This document shows, piece after piece, positions 33,411-42,298 of a stretch of 64,000 nt of DNA. Each line of letters begins with the position of its first letter. Positions within the stretch are counted from its first letter, which is position 1. A model generated the notes under the pieces. That model saw nothing but the letters and a program-made list of their open reading frames with translations, was not told the DNA's origin and searched no databases. Origin of the DNA: Streptomyces sp. DH5 (lineage in GTDB: Bacteria > Actinomycetota > Actinomycetes > Streptomycetales > Streptomycetaceae); contig NZ_JAHWGP010000004.1 in NCBI RefSeq assembly GCF_020873915.1, positions 1 to 64,000 on the forward strand. The letters run 5' to 3'. The translations under genes and the position numbers were made by a program.

Positions 33411-34982
33411 TCACTTGCCGGTGAGCGGGTGACCCTCCCAGTCACCGTGCTCGCGTACCTTCACCCGCTCGCCGGGCTGCCAGGCCTCCAGATTCGCGAT
33501 GGCCTTCTTCAGCCTGGCGCGCGCCTGGTCCTTCGACAACTCGGGTTCGAGAACGTGTAGCAGCACATGCAGGGCGAGCAGGGGTGGTACGGCGTTGCCG
33601 ATCTGTTGGGGTTGGTCCTTGCCGCTCCAGGGGTATGCGACGGGGAATGTCTGGAGCACTCCAGCCTCCGCGAGGGTGAAACGGGCGCACTCTTCGGGGA
33701 GGTCCGTGTCCGTGCCTTTGTGGACCAAGCGGTTCCGGGACACCTTTCCGGTGATTGTTGCGGATGGCGCGTCATGGTCGCGTCGGCCGCGTGCGCTGGG
33801 GTCACCGCCGGTGCCGTAGTTCGAGACGACGGTGAAAGCGGGACGGTCCGGCAGATCGAGCGGGAGGTGTAGTTCGGCCGTGATGGTCCGCGCCTTCTTG
33901 AGAGCCATCTCCATGGACACCCATGAATCCTTCGGCCCCGGGGCGGCCGCTTCTGTCGGCTTGTCGCAATCCTCCTCCTCGGATCCCCAGAGGGGTGTGC
34001 CCTTCTCCGTCGACGCCCGGGTGGGAACGGCCCGGGAACGATAGGGCTCGTGGGTCTCGTCCACCTCGGGGATCTCGGTTTCGCCGAGCCGGGCCATAAG
34101 CACCGCGCGCTTACGGGTCTGCGGTACCCCGAACGCCTCGGTGAACATCAGCTGCGTCCTCGTGCGGTAACCGAGAGTGGCGAGCACTTCGGTGTACTTC
34201 TCCCACACCGGCATGACAGCCGGGACCTGCTCCAGGATCACGGCCTCGAAGGGCTCCAGCCCTGGGCGTCGGCACCGCTCGATCACCCACCACAGCGGTT
34301 GGAGGACCAGTCCCGTCCGTTCGTCGCCCAGTTTTTCGAGTTCGGCCTTCAGGCTCTTCAGCACGACCCCCAGGGAGTTGTACTGAGCGACCAAGTCGTT
34401 GAGGTCCGCGTCCTCGGGAGCAAGGTCTCTCGAGGCCTTGAGTGCCTTCAGGACGCGATTGATCCTGTCCTGGGAGCTGCCACCCTCCTGGAGGCTCTTC
34501 TTGATTGCCTTGCGTTCCACGGCACGGAGAGCGTCGACCTTGTGCTTCTCGGCCTTGATCTGCTCAGCTTTGGCGGCCTTCTCCCCGAGCTCCTCGGTGA
34601 TCTCCCGCCAAGCGCGGGAGATGTCTTCCCACTCCGCTTCGTCCTTGCGTACAACGACGTGCAGGCGCTCGATATACCCCAGGACGTCGTCCAAGGCCCT
34701 GCGACCGGCTCCGTGGCCGGCCACGGTGAAGGTCTGGCAGGGGGGTCCGCCCGTCAGCACTTGCGCATGAGGGAAGAGCGATGCGCTGTACTTCCTCACG
34801 TCGCCGTGGAAGGTGTCCATCCCCGCGGCCGCGCGGGTGGCGCATGCGTCGTCGTCCCATTCGATGCCGGTGACCTGGTACCCCAGGACATCCGCTGCCA
34901 CATCCAGTCCGCCCGGTCCCGCGAACAGGTCCAAGATGCGGAAACCCGCAGGTGGGGGTGGTGCGCTCTCGATGTGACTCAT
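33411..34982 (-). CDS. DNA (cytosine-5) methyltransferase with coiled-coil insert
   Basis: A 523-residue C5 methyltransferase that should place 5-methylcytosine in a specific DNA sequence. Motifs: DLFAGPGGLD (I, 18-27), GGPPCQTF (IV, catalytic Cys82), EQVP (VI, about 251), TRKRAVLMAR (VIII), QIGNAVPP (X). Between IV and VI lies an insertion of about 130 residues, very rich in Lys, Glu, Ala and Leu, which looks like a coiled coil; normal enzymes have only about 40 residues there. The ATG at 34982 overlaps the preceding methyltransferase stop. DISARM class 2 uses a C5 enzyme (DrmMII) to mark self DNA, and this is the likely counterpart. The local base composition is lower in GC than the chromosome (60% on one counted 60-base line). 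Confidence 0.9.
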   Translation of the reverse strand: MSHIESAPPPPAGFRILDLFAGPGGLDVAADVLGYQVTGIEWDDDACATRAAAGMDTFHGDVRKYSASLFPHAQVLTGGPPCQTFTVAGHGAGRRALDDVLGYIERLHVVVRKDEAEWEDISRAWREITEELGEKAAKAEQIKAEKHKVDALRAVERKAIKKSLQEGGSSQDRINRVLKALKASRDLAPEDADLNDLVAQYNSLGVVLKSLKAELEKLGDERTGLVLQPLWWVIERCRRPGLEPFEAVILEQVPAVMPVWEKYTEVLATLGYRTRTQLMFTEAFGVPQTRKRAVLMARLGETEIPEVDETHEPYRSRAVPTRASTEKGTPLWGSEEEDCDKPTEAAAPGPKDSWVSMEMALKKARTITAELHLPLDLPDRPAFTVVSNYGTGGDPSARGRRDHDAPSATITGKVSRNRLVHKGTDTDLPEECARFTLAEAGVLQTFPVAYPWSGKDQPQQIGNAVPPLLALHVLLHVLEPELSKDQARARLKKAIANLEAWQPGERVKVREHGDWEGHPLTGK

Positions 34983-36016
34983 GGGCTTGAAGTGTAGCCG
35001 GCGATCGGGGATGCCGTTTCCCCTCTTGCCCGTGCGCCGGCGGATGACCGCAGCGCGGCCGAGATGGCTCCGCCGAGCGCTCTGCCCACGGGCGGAGGAG
35101 TCGCGTGTCCGATCTGTCGGTACCGAGCTGTCTTCCGGCCTGTGATCCGCCATTCCGGCGGGAACGCCTGGAGTACGGCTGCCTGGTCCACCGTGATCTT
35201 CAGCATCTCGGCCACGTCATTCGAACGCGGCCACACGTAGTCCGGCCCCGGCACCTCGTCGGCGAACGCACCGGCGTTCACCCCCATCCGTGCCCAGGCC
35301 CGTTTGGTCCCGCTCGGACCGAGGTCCGGGCCACCCCGATTGTCCGAGCCCCCGACGACGGTCGGCGCCACGGATCGTGCCTGGTTCGCCCAGGCGTCGG
35401 CCTCGGGCCAGCCTCGAGCACCCATCGAGCGACGCAGCGCCCGGCCGGCCGAGACATGTGCACTCGCTGTCCGTGGCGGTGGAGCGAAAGCGTGGAACCA
35501 CGGTTCCCTGAGCGCCACGAGAACGCCCTGCAGCCGCTCCTGCGGGACGCCGAAGTCGGCCGCGTTCAGCACGAACCAGCGGCAGCCGTAGCCGAGATGC
35601 GTCAACTCGTCCTCGATGAACGACCGGACGTCCGCGTACACGGGTGAGTCCACCAAGGCGGGCAGGTTCTCCAGGAGCAGGGCACGCGGCTGGACGGCGT
35701 GGACGAGGTAGACCGCGGCCTTGAGCAGTCGCAGTTCCGGCTCGCTGTCCCCACGCCCCACCGCTGCCGAAGCCTTCACCCGGGGGAGACCCGCAGAGAG
35801 CAGGTCGACGTCCAGAACCTCCGGGTGCTCCTCCGGAAGGAAGTCGATCAGGTCTTCGCAGACGACATTCCACTGCGGCCGATTGGCCAGCAATGTCTCG
35901 CACGCCTGACTTTTGTTGTCGAGCAACAGCGCCGGTGAGAAGCCGGCGCTCTCCAGCCCTGATGCCAGACCGCCCGCGCCCGCGCAGATGTCCACGAAAA
36001 CCAATTGATCGGTCAT
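34979..36016 (-). CDS. C5-methyltransferase homologue lacking the catalytic Cys
   Basis: A 345-residue protein with the C5-methyltransferase fold. Motif I is DICAGAGGLASGL (9-21), the motif VI equivalent is ENLPAL (116-121), motif VIII is degenerate QERLQGVLV, and motif X is QIGHATPPPVGRAL in place of GNAVP. The motif IV region reads SAGLPRVKAS where an active enzyme has GGPPCQ, so Arg79 replaces the catalytic Cys. It should bind S-adenosylmethionine and DNA but not methylate by the usual mechanism. Its stop overlaps the start of the intact enzyme, suggesting a heterodimer in which this chain aids target recognition or regulates its partner. Confidence 0.85.
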   Translation of the reverse strand: MTDQLVFVDICAGAGGLASGLESAGFSPALLLDNKSQACETLLANRPQWNVVCEDLIDFLPEEHPEVLDVDLLSAGLPRVKASAAVGRGDSEPELRLLKAAVYLVHAVQPRALLLENLPALVDSPVYADVRSFIEDELTHLGYGCRWFVLNAADFGVPQERLQGVLVALREPWFHAFAPPPRTASAHVSAGRALRRSMGARGWPEADAWANQARSVAPTVVGGSDNRGGPDLGPSGTKRAWARMGVNAGAFADEVPGPDYVWPRSNDVAEMLKITVDQAAVLQAFPPEWRITGRKTARYRQIGHATPPPVGRALGGAISAALRSSAGARARGETASPIAGYTSSP

Positions 36017-36040
36017 GGGTCCCCCCTCTTCCCAGCTGCG

Positions 36041-36505
36041 TCACAGACGGTTCGACGATGTCGCACTCTCCTCGGGGCTCCCCTTGCCCCACCTCTTGAG
36101 CGTCACCGTGGCCTGCACTGCCGCTGCCACCTCGTCGGGCGGTTCGTGCTCCCAGAACCGCAGAACGGTCCATCCCGCAGACGTGAGATGTTCCGTGGTC
36201 TCCTCGTCCCGGGCCATGTTCCGGTCCAGCTTGCGGCGCCACCACTCCGCATTGGCCTTGGGACTCGTCGCGTGCTCGGGACACCCGTGCCAGAAACAAC
36301 CGTCCATGAAGACCGCGATCTTGGCCTTGGGGAAGACGATGTCGATCGTGCGACGGGTCATTCCGGGGACGGGCACGTTCACCCGGTACCGCAGACCTGC
36401 GGTGTGCAGGATCCTGCGGACCGCCACCTCAGGAGCCGTGTCGCGGGAGCTTTGGCGACTCATACGGTGGGAGACGTTGGGGGAGGACGGGACAGCACTG
36501 GACAC
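36041..36505 (-). CDS. vsr: Very short patch repair (Vsr) endonuclease
   Basis: A DNA mismatch endonuclease that nicks beside T:G mismatches arising from deaminated 5-methylcytosine. Core motifs: DTAPEVAVRRILHTAGLRYRVNVPVPG, the Asp/metal region TIDIVFPKAKIAVFMDGCFWHGCPEH, then WWRRKLDRNMARDEETTEHLTSAGWTVLRFWEHE. Cys and His residues of the structural zinc site are present. The family usually starts near MSRQSS; that ATG (36463) is a strong alternative to the GTG at 36505. It is the first gene of the three-gene leftward methylation operon (24 bp to the next start), as expected for a repair partner of a C5 methyltransferase. Confidence 0.92.
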   Translation of the reverse strand: MSSAVPSSPNVSHRMSRQSSRDTAPEVAVRRILHTAGLRYRVNVPVPGMTRRTIDIVFPKAKIAVFMDGCFWHGCPEHATSPKANAEWWRRKLDRNMARDEETTEHLTSAGWTVLRFWEHEPPDEVAAAVQATVTLKRWGKGSPEESATSSNRL

Positions 36506-36603
36506 ACCATCATTCTGCCGGCGCTGGGGGAGGCCGGGAGGTGCGTTCCGTCCTGTAGCAAGGGATCACTGTTGCGGCGAGGCCGAAACAGACTCCCCGC
36601 ACG

Positions 36604-36951
36604 GTGCAGAGCAACGCAGCGGACGTCGACACCTACCTCGCCGAGGTCCCCGACGAGCGCAGGGACGTGCTGACCAGGCTGCGTGACCTGTGCCGGGCCG
36701 AACTGCAGGCGTTCGACGAGGTGATGGCGTATGAGCGGTGTGGTGTCGCGGAGGTCGCCTTCGCGAGTCAGATGCAGTGCATCTCGTTCTATCTGATGCG
36801 CGGCGATGCTCAGGACGCGTTCGAGGAGCGGCTGGCCGGGCGTGACATGGGCAAGGGGTGTCTGCGGTTCGGTAAGCCGGGGAGCGTGGGCTTCTGGGTG
36901 CTGCAGGATCTGTTGAGGGCCGTTGCGGCCGCTTCGGGGCCTGTCTGCTGA
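36604..36951 (+). CDS. DUF1801 (YdhG/DU1801-like) protein
   Basis: A 115-residue protein of the DUF1801/YdhG-like fold. It matches by VDTYLAEVPDERRDVLTRLRDLCR, VMAYERCGVAEVAFASQMQCISFYLM and GKGCLRFGKPGSVGFWVLQDLLR. The family includes iron-chaperone-like frataxin analogues and many uncharacterised members, so the role is not assigned. It starts with GTG at 36604, is divergent from vsr, and marks the return to chromosomal-type sequence after the defence island. Confidence 0.8.
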   Translation: MQSNAADVDTYLAEVPDERRDVLTRLRDLCRAELQAFDEVMAYERCGVAEVAFASQMQCISFYLMRGDAQDAFEERLAGRDMGKGCLRFGKPGSVGFWVLQDLLRAVAAASGPVC

Positions 36952-37129
36952 CGGGCTCTCCTCCGGGGCCGGATTCCGGTGTGCGCGGGTGGTGGCGGCA
37001 GTCGGGGTGTGGTGGAGATTGCCTGGTCCTGCCCTGGTCGGGCGGTTTCAGTTACGGCGAGCATGGGGGTCTTCGAGCCGGGCGTCACTGTCGTTGCCGG
37101 GTCTCGTCTGCGGGAAGGGGAGTGGCCCC

Positions 37130-37453
37130 ATGGTGTGGGTGGTGGGCGTCGGTGTGCTCGTCGGGTTGCTGATGATCGCGTCGGGGGTCGGCACGCTGCG
37201 GACGGGGTGGGTTCTGCCTTCGGCGCGCCGTCATGTCGCCAGACCGAAGCTCTACGGCCTCGGGGCCCTGGTCATGGGTGTGTCCGTCCTTCTGCAGGGC
37301 CTCGTGTACTTCCGCATCCTGCCGGGTGTTCCTTCGGAGGTGCGCTACGTCGGCGGCAACGTCCTTCTGCTGGGAGGGCTGCTTCTCGTCGCCCTGAGTC
37401 AGTTGCTGCCGTGGCGCCGGGGCCCGGTCGACGCGGGCCAGGCGGGAAGGTGA
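37130..37453 (+). CDS. Small integral membrane protein
   Basis: A 107-residue hydrophobic protein with three predicted membrane helices: VGVGVLVGLLMIASGVGTL, LGALVMGVSVLLQGLVYF and NVLLLGGLLLVALSQLL. Short basic loops separate them. An AAGGGGAG site lies 6-8 bp before the ATG. No family recognised. It is in the same direction as the DUF1801 gene but separated by 178 bp of low-information sequence. Confidence 0.75.
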   Translation: MVWVVGVGVLVGLLMIASGVGTLRTGWVLPSARRHVARPKLYGLGALVMGVSVLLQGLVYFRILPGVPSEVRYVGGNVLLLGGLLLVALSQLLPWRRGPVDAGQAGR

Positions 37454-37665
37454 GGGTTGGTGGTGCCGGGGGCGGCGGGCGCCTGCAACCACCGATAGAG
37501 AGGTGATCTCGGTCCGCCGGCGGAGGTGGGGGGCGGTGGTGGCGGGTGGAATGAGGGGGTGCGGCCGGAAGGAGCATCCGGTCGTGCCCCTCGGGTGGGG
37601 AGGTGTGCCGGTTCGTCGGCGGAGCGGTTCCGCTGAGGCTGCCCGGGCAGGAGAACGACCAGTTG
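37454..37665 (+). other. Non-coding spacer upstream of the hydrolase
   Basis: GC-rich spacer with no supported gene. Together with the control region that follows, it forms a 304-bp stretch between the small membrane protein and the alpha/beta hydrolase. Confidence 0.5.
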
Positions 37666-38591
<926 letters not shown>

Positions 38592-38618
38592 CCGACCGGG
38601 CAGGGAGGGGCAGGGGGC

Positions 38619-38650
38619 GCGCCCGTTCGCCGGTGCCGGTGGGCGGGCGC
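38619..38650. terminator. Hairpin between convergent genes
   Basis: GCGCCCG (38619-38625) pairs with CGGGCGC (38644-38650); a CCGG stretch in the loop may extend the structure. It lies between the hydrolase and the SEC-C gene. Confidence 0.5.
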
Positions 38651-38666
38651 ACCGTCCGTCGGAGGG

Positions 38667-39680
38667 TCAGTCGGCGCCGTGGCAGTCGCCGTAGGTCCGG
38701 TCCGAGCCGCACCAGCACGCCGCCGACCGCTCCGGCGGCCAGGCCGTCGCCCGGCCCCGGGCCGCCAGTGTGGTCGCGTACTGGGGGAGGAGGGCCGGGT
38801 CGTCGGGGGAGGTGAGCTCGGAGGCCGCGAAGGCCTCGTACGAGGGGACGGTGCCCGTCACGATGCCGAGGTTGCCGGTGCCGGAGGCGGCGAGTTCGCG
38901 CAGGTCCGCCTCTATCGACGCCAGGTGGGCCTCGTAGGAGGGGTACTCCTCGGCCAGGGCCGGATACGCCTCCGTCAGTTCCGTCAGTTCCCCCGCAGGC
39001 CAGTGCAGGACCGCGACGGGGAACGGGCGGGACATCGCCTCGCGGAACGCGCCCACCTCCGCGCGCAGGCGCAGGATCTCCGCCTCCAGCTCCGCCGGGT
39101 TCTCCGAGCCCAGGGACCACACGCGCTTGGGGTCGTGGAGCTCGTCCAGGGTGACCGGGAGGGTGTGGACGGTGTCCGCCAGGGCGTCCCACTCGTCGTG
39201 CGCCGCGCCGAGCATCCTGCGCACCCGGTGGCGGCCGAAGAGGAGGGGGTGGGCGGCGCGCGGGGGCTGTGACACCCCGGTCAGCAGGAGGAGTACCGCC
39301 TGCGTGTACGTCTCGTGCGCCTGCTCCAGCTCGTCGTGCGCCTCCAGGGACTCCGCGACGATCACCCAGGGGGCGGGGTCGCGCGGGGCGGCCGAGCGGA
39401 TGCCGGTGATGATCGCGCGGGCCTCGGCCTCGTGGCCGTACTCCCAGAGGTTCGAGGCCTTCAGGGCGCGGATCAGGAACGGCTGGTCCAGGGCCGCGTC
39501 CGACGCGAGGAGGCGGTCGTAGAGGGTGGTGGCGGCGGGGCGGTCGCCGGAGAGTTCGCGGTGGGCGGCGGCCCGCAGGAGCAGGGCCTCGGCGTCCTCG
39601 GGGTAGAGGTCGGCGGTCCGCTCCAGGCGGGCGGCTTCAGCGGTGTGGTCGACGTTTTCGGCAGGCGTGTCGGGGCGCAT
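38667..39680 (-). CDS. TPR-like protein with C-terminal SEC-C motif
   Basis: A 337-residue protein. The first about 150 residues have helical repeats of TPR type (AARLERTADLYPEDAEALLLRAAAHRELSGD and DELEQAHETYTQAVLLL). The middle is mixed. The C-terminus holds a zinc-binding SEC-C motif (CWCGSDRTYGDCHG), as in SecA and many protein-binding adaptors. This suggests a protein-interaction or export-related role, not further defined. The ATG at 39680 marks the start of the coding composition; the frame is open far upstream but is Arg/Pro-rich there. Confidence 0.8.
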   Translation of the reverse strand: MRPDTPAENVDHTAEAARLERTADLYPEDAEALLLRAAAHRELSGDRPAATTLYDRLLASDAALDQPFLIRALKASNLWEYGHEAEARAIITGIRSAAPRDPAPWVIVAESLEAHDELEQAHETYTQAVLLLLTGVSQPPRAAHPLLFGRHRVRRMLGAAHDEWDALADTVHTLPVTLDELHDPKRVWSLGSENPAELEAEILRLRAEVGAFREAMSRPFPVAVLHWPAGELTELTEAYPALAEEYPSYEAHLASIEADLRELAASGTGNLGIVTGTVPSYEAFAASELTSPDDPALLPQYATTLAARGRATAWPPERSAACWCGSDRTYGDCHGAD

Positions 39681-40025
39681 GGGGGACACCGTACTGCCGA
39701 CGGGTGACAGGAGGTGAGGGCGCAGGGGGGTGGAGGGCCGTTCCGGATGGCCGGGTGGGCGGGTGGTCGCGGCCCGGTGGCCGGGGCGGCTGGATGGCCG
39801 GAGTGCCGGGTGCGGATGCCGGGGCGTGGGGGCAGTTTCGGGTGGGGCGGAACCGCGGAGGCCGTCCCGGGCGTTGTGGCAGGTGCGGGGACCGGGCTCG
39901 ACCCGGTGCGGCCGGCGGGGCGGTACGAGCCGGTGATCCGGTCCGGTCCGGTCCGGTACGTTACGGCGCGCGGGACAGGCCGCGGGACAGCCCGTTGCGA
40001 CGGGACGAGGGAAGGAGGACGGCGC
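39681..40025. other. G-rich intergenic region with short repeats
   Basis: The 345-bp spacer holds no convincing gene. It has repeated GGATGGCCGG-like blocks (around 39746-39815) and a GGTCC pentamer run (about 39936-39960). The upstream promoters of the divergent SEC-C and DUF6412 genes must lie here but I could not place them. Confidence 0.45.
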
Positions 40026-40349
40026 GTGAGACGGCATCGGGTGACCGTGCGTTCCGCCTTCACCGTGCTCCTTCCGCTGCTCCCGCTCTTCCTCGTCCTG
40101 CTGCCCGCCACCGGCGGTCTCTCCGTCGTCGACGTCGCGTTCGCCGCGACCGCCGCGGCCGGCACCGCCCTCACCGTCTGCTCCGTCATCGCCGCGCGCT
40201 GCGCGCCCGTCGTGCCGCCCACCCGGGTCCGTACGGCACTGCGCGACCGTGACCGGCGTACCGCCTTCCTGCCCCAGCGCGACCCCGACGCCCGGGGGCG
40301 CACCCGGCCCCGGGCGCCCGGAGGGGCCCTCCTGGCGACCGCCGCGTAG
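40026..40349 (+). CDS. Small membrane protein, DUF6412-like
   Basis: A 107-residue protein with two hydrophobic helices (FTVLLPLLPLFLVLLPATGGL and VDVAFAATAAAGTALTVCSVIAAR). A basic, Pro/Arg-rich tail follows (RTALRDRDRRTAFLPQRDPDARG). It resembles DUF6412 proteins that sit immediately before YidC/Oxa1-like genes in Streptomyces. It starts with GTG after a GGAAGGAGG site. Co-transcription with the insertase 100 bp downstream suggests a helper role in membrane protein insertion, which is inference. Confidence 0.75.
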   Translation: MRRHRVTVRSAFTVLLPLLPLFLVLLPATGGLSVVDVAFAATAAAGTALTVCSVIAARCAPVVPPTRVRTALRDRDRRTAFLPQRDPDARGRTRPRAPGGALLATAA

Positions 40350-40451
40350 GGCACTTTCTTTCCGGTACCTCCCGCACCGCGCCCTGCCGCGGGTCGTCAT
40401 GCCGCCGTTTCCCCGTTCCCGGCACGACGAGACCCCTCGGAGGGCTCACCC

Positions 40452-41171
40452 ATGTCCGTCTTCGCCAGCCTGGTCGAGCACCTGGCCGACCTGCTCCAGC
40501 CGCTGTTCGGCGCCTTCGCCGCGGCCGCCGCGATCGTCCTGTTCACCGCGCTCGTACGCCTCCTCGTCCACCCCCTGTCCCGGGCCGCCGCACGCGGTCA
40601 GAAGGCCCGGGCGGCGCTCCAGCCGCGCATCGCCGAACTGCGCCGCAGGCACGCGCGCAACCCCGAGAAGCTCCAGCGGGCCGTGCTGGAGCTGCACAGC
40701 CGGGAGAAGGTGTCGCCGCTGTCCGGATGCCTGCCGAGCCTGCTCCAGCTGCCCGCGTTCTTCCTGCTGTACCACCTGTTCTCCAGCGAGACGATCGGCG
40801 GGCGGGCCAACGAACTCCTCGGCCACCGGCTGTTCGACGCGCCGCTCGGCGGACGGTGGGCGGACGCGCTCGACGACGGCGGGATGTTCGGCGGGGCCGG
40901 GCTCGTGTACGTGGGGCTGTTCGCGGTCGTCACGGTGGTCGCCTGGTTCGGCTACCGGCTGTCCCGGCGGATGACGGAGGCCCAGTCCGCCCTGGCCTCC
41001 GACGCCGGTGACGCACAGCAGGTGCCGGGACTGGCCGCCGTCACCAAGGTCATGCCGTTCATGTCCTTCTTCACGCTCGTCACCGTCGCCGTCATGCCGC
41101 TGGCGGCCGCCCTGTACATGGTGACGAGCACGACGTGGAGCGTGGTCGAGCGGTCCGTGCTGTACCGGTGA
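40452..41171 (+). CDS. YidC/Oxa1-family membrane protein insertase
   Basis: A 239-residue polytopic protein matching the YidC/Oxa1 core. It has a first helix (FAAAAAIVLFTALVRLLVHPLS), the coiled cytoplasmic region ARAALQPRIAELRRRHARNPEKLQRAVLELHSREKVSPLSGCLPSLLQLPAFFLLYHLF, and further helices including LVYVGLFAVVTVVAWFGY and VMPFMSFFTLVTVAVMPLAAALYMVTSTTWSVVE. It is shorter than the essential YidC encoded beside rnpA in most genomes, so it is probably the accessory paralogue of actinomycetes. Arg36, in the first helix, may be the functional groove residue. Confidence 0.9.
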   Translation: MSVFASLVEHLADLLQPLFGAFAAAAAIVLFTALVRLLVHPLSRAAARGQKARAALQPRIAELRRRHARNPEKLQRAVLELHSREKVSPLSGCLPSLLQLPAFFLLYHLFSSETIGGRANELLGHRLFDAPLGGRWADALDDGGMFGGAGLVYVGLFAVVTVVAWFGYRLSRRMTEAQSALASDAGDAQQVPGLAAVTKVMPFMSFFTLVTVAVMPLAAALYMVTSTTWSVVERSVLYR

Positions 41172-41238
41172 GCGGGGGAGCGGCGGGTGCGCGGCCGGCG
41201 GTCCGCCGCGGTCCAGTACGTGAACGGGGTCTTGCGGA

Positions 41239-41289
41239 GTGGAGCGCCGACTTGGAGGATCGACCAGTCCTCCGATGGCTGCGCTCCAC
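41239..41289. other. Nested inverted repeat upstream of the FAH gene
   Basis: Outer arms GTGGAGCGC (41239-41247) and GCGCTCCAC (41281-41289) enclose inner arms GGAGGA (41254-41259) and TCCTCC (41268-41273). The structure could be the terminator of the insertase gene or a structured leader of the next gene. There is no U-run. Confidence 0.5.
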
Positions 41290-41340
41290 CGCGTCCGGGC
41301 CGTGCCCATCGGCGGGCCCGCCATCGAGGGAGACATGATC

Positions 41341-42198
41341 ATGAAGTTGCTGCGAGTCGGGCCGGCGGGAGACGAGCGGCCCGCACTGCTCGACGCCGGG
41401 GGCACCCTGCGCGACCTGTCGGGCCTCGTCCCCGACATCGACGGGGCACTGCTCGCCGACGAGGCGGCCCTCGACCGGATCAGGGCCGCCGCCGACAGCG
41501 GCGAACTGCGCGCGCTGGACGGGGAAGGGCTGCGGACCGGGCCGCCCGTGGCACGGATCGGGAAGATCGTGTGCATCGGGCTGAACTACCACGACCACGC
41601 CCGCGAGACGGGCGCCGAGCCGCCCTCCGAACCGGTGATCTTCTTCAAGGCGGCGGACACGGTCGTCGGGCCCGAGGACACGGTGCTGGTGCCGCGCGGA
41701 TCGGTCAAGACCGACTGGGAGGTCGAACTCGCCGTCGTCATCGGGCGTACGGCACGGTACCTGGAGTCGGCGGAGGAAGGGCTCGCGCACGTCGCCGGGT
41801 ACGCCGTCGCGCACGACGTGTCCGAGCGGGAGTTCCAGATCGAGCGGGGCGGGACCTGGGACAAGGGGAAGAACTGCGAGACGTTCAATCCGCTGGGGCC
41901 GTGGCTGGTGACGGCGGACGAGGTGGCCGACCCGCAGGACCTGCCGCTACGGCTGTGGGTGAACGGGGAGTTGAAGCAGGACGGGACGACGGCCGAGCAG
42001 ATCTTCCCGGTGGGGGAGGTCGTGCGGTACGTCAGCCGGTTCATGACGCTGTATCCCGGTGACGTCATCAACACCGGGACGCCGGCGGGGGTGGCGATGG
42101 GGCGGCCGGAACCGAAGCCGTATCTGCGGGCGGGGGACGTGGTGGAACTGGAGATCGGGGGGCTGGGGCGGCAGCGGCAGGTGTTCGCGGACGCGTAG
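41341..42198 (+). CDS. Fumarylacetoacetate hydrolase family protein
   Basis: A 285-residue FAH-fold enzyme that would hydrolyse a C-C bond, isomerise or decarboxylate a beta-diketo or 2-oxo acid. Metal-binding and core motifs: IVCIGLNYHDHARETG, EPVIFFKAADTVVGP, DWEVELAVVIGR (metal Glu residues), GYAVAHDVSEREFQIERGGTWDKGKNCETFNPLGPWLV and PGDVINTGTPAGVAMG. ATG 41341 is chosen for its spacing from GAGGGAG; ATG 41335 two codons upstream is equally possible. No pathway genes are adjacent, so the substrate is unknown. Confidence 0.92.
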   Translation: MKLLRVGPAGDERPALLDAGGTLRDLSGLVPDIDGALLADEAALDRIRAAADSGELRALDGEGLRTGPPVARIGKIVCIGLNYHDHARETGAEPPSEPVIFFKAADTVVGPEDTVLVPRGSVKTDWEVELAVVIGRTARYLESAEEGLAHVAGYAVAHDVSEREFQIERGGTWDKGKNCETFNPLGPWLVTADEVADPQDLPLRLWVNGELKQDGTTAEQIFPVGEVVRYVSRFMTLYPGDVINTGTPAGVAMGRPEPKPYLRAGDVVELEIGGLGRQRQVFADA

Positions 42199-42207
42199 GG
42201 GGTGAGT

Positions 42208-42233
42208 GGCGGGGGTGGGTTTTCGCCCCCGCC
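42208..42233 (+). terminator. Hairpin terminator after the FAH gene
   Basis: GGCGGGGG (42208-42215) pairs with CCCCCGCC (42226-42233) around a T-rich loop, ten bases after the stop codon. Confidence 0.75.
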
Positions 42234-42252
42234 GCCCCTTCCCTTCCCGTCC

Positions 42253-42271
42253 CTGGGGGCTGCGCCCCCAG
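42253..42271. terminator. Second hairpin with common Streptomyces 3' element
   Basis: CTGGGGGC and GCCCCCAG (42253-42260, 42264-42271) form an 8-bp stem. The downstream CGCGCAGTTCCCCGCGCCCC stretch is a short sequence I recall as recurring at gene ends in many Streptomyces genomes. It serves the two convergent genes here. Confidence 0.6.
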
Positions 42272-42298
42272 ACCCCCTTCGCGCAGTTCCCCGCGCCC

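Noticed and set aside
16871-36505. A DrmC-type phospholipase-D gene to complete DISARM
   Set aside because: No HxK(x)4D motif pair was seen in any of the island proteins; the two orphan proteins do not resemble PLD.
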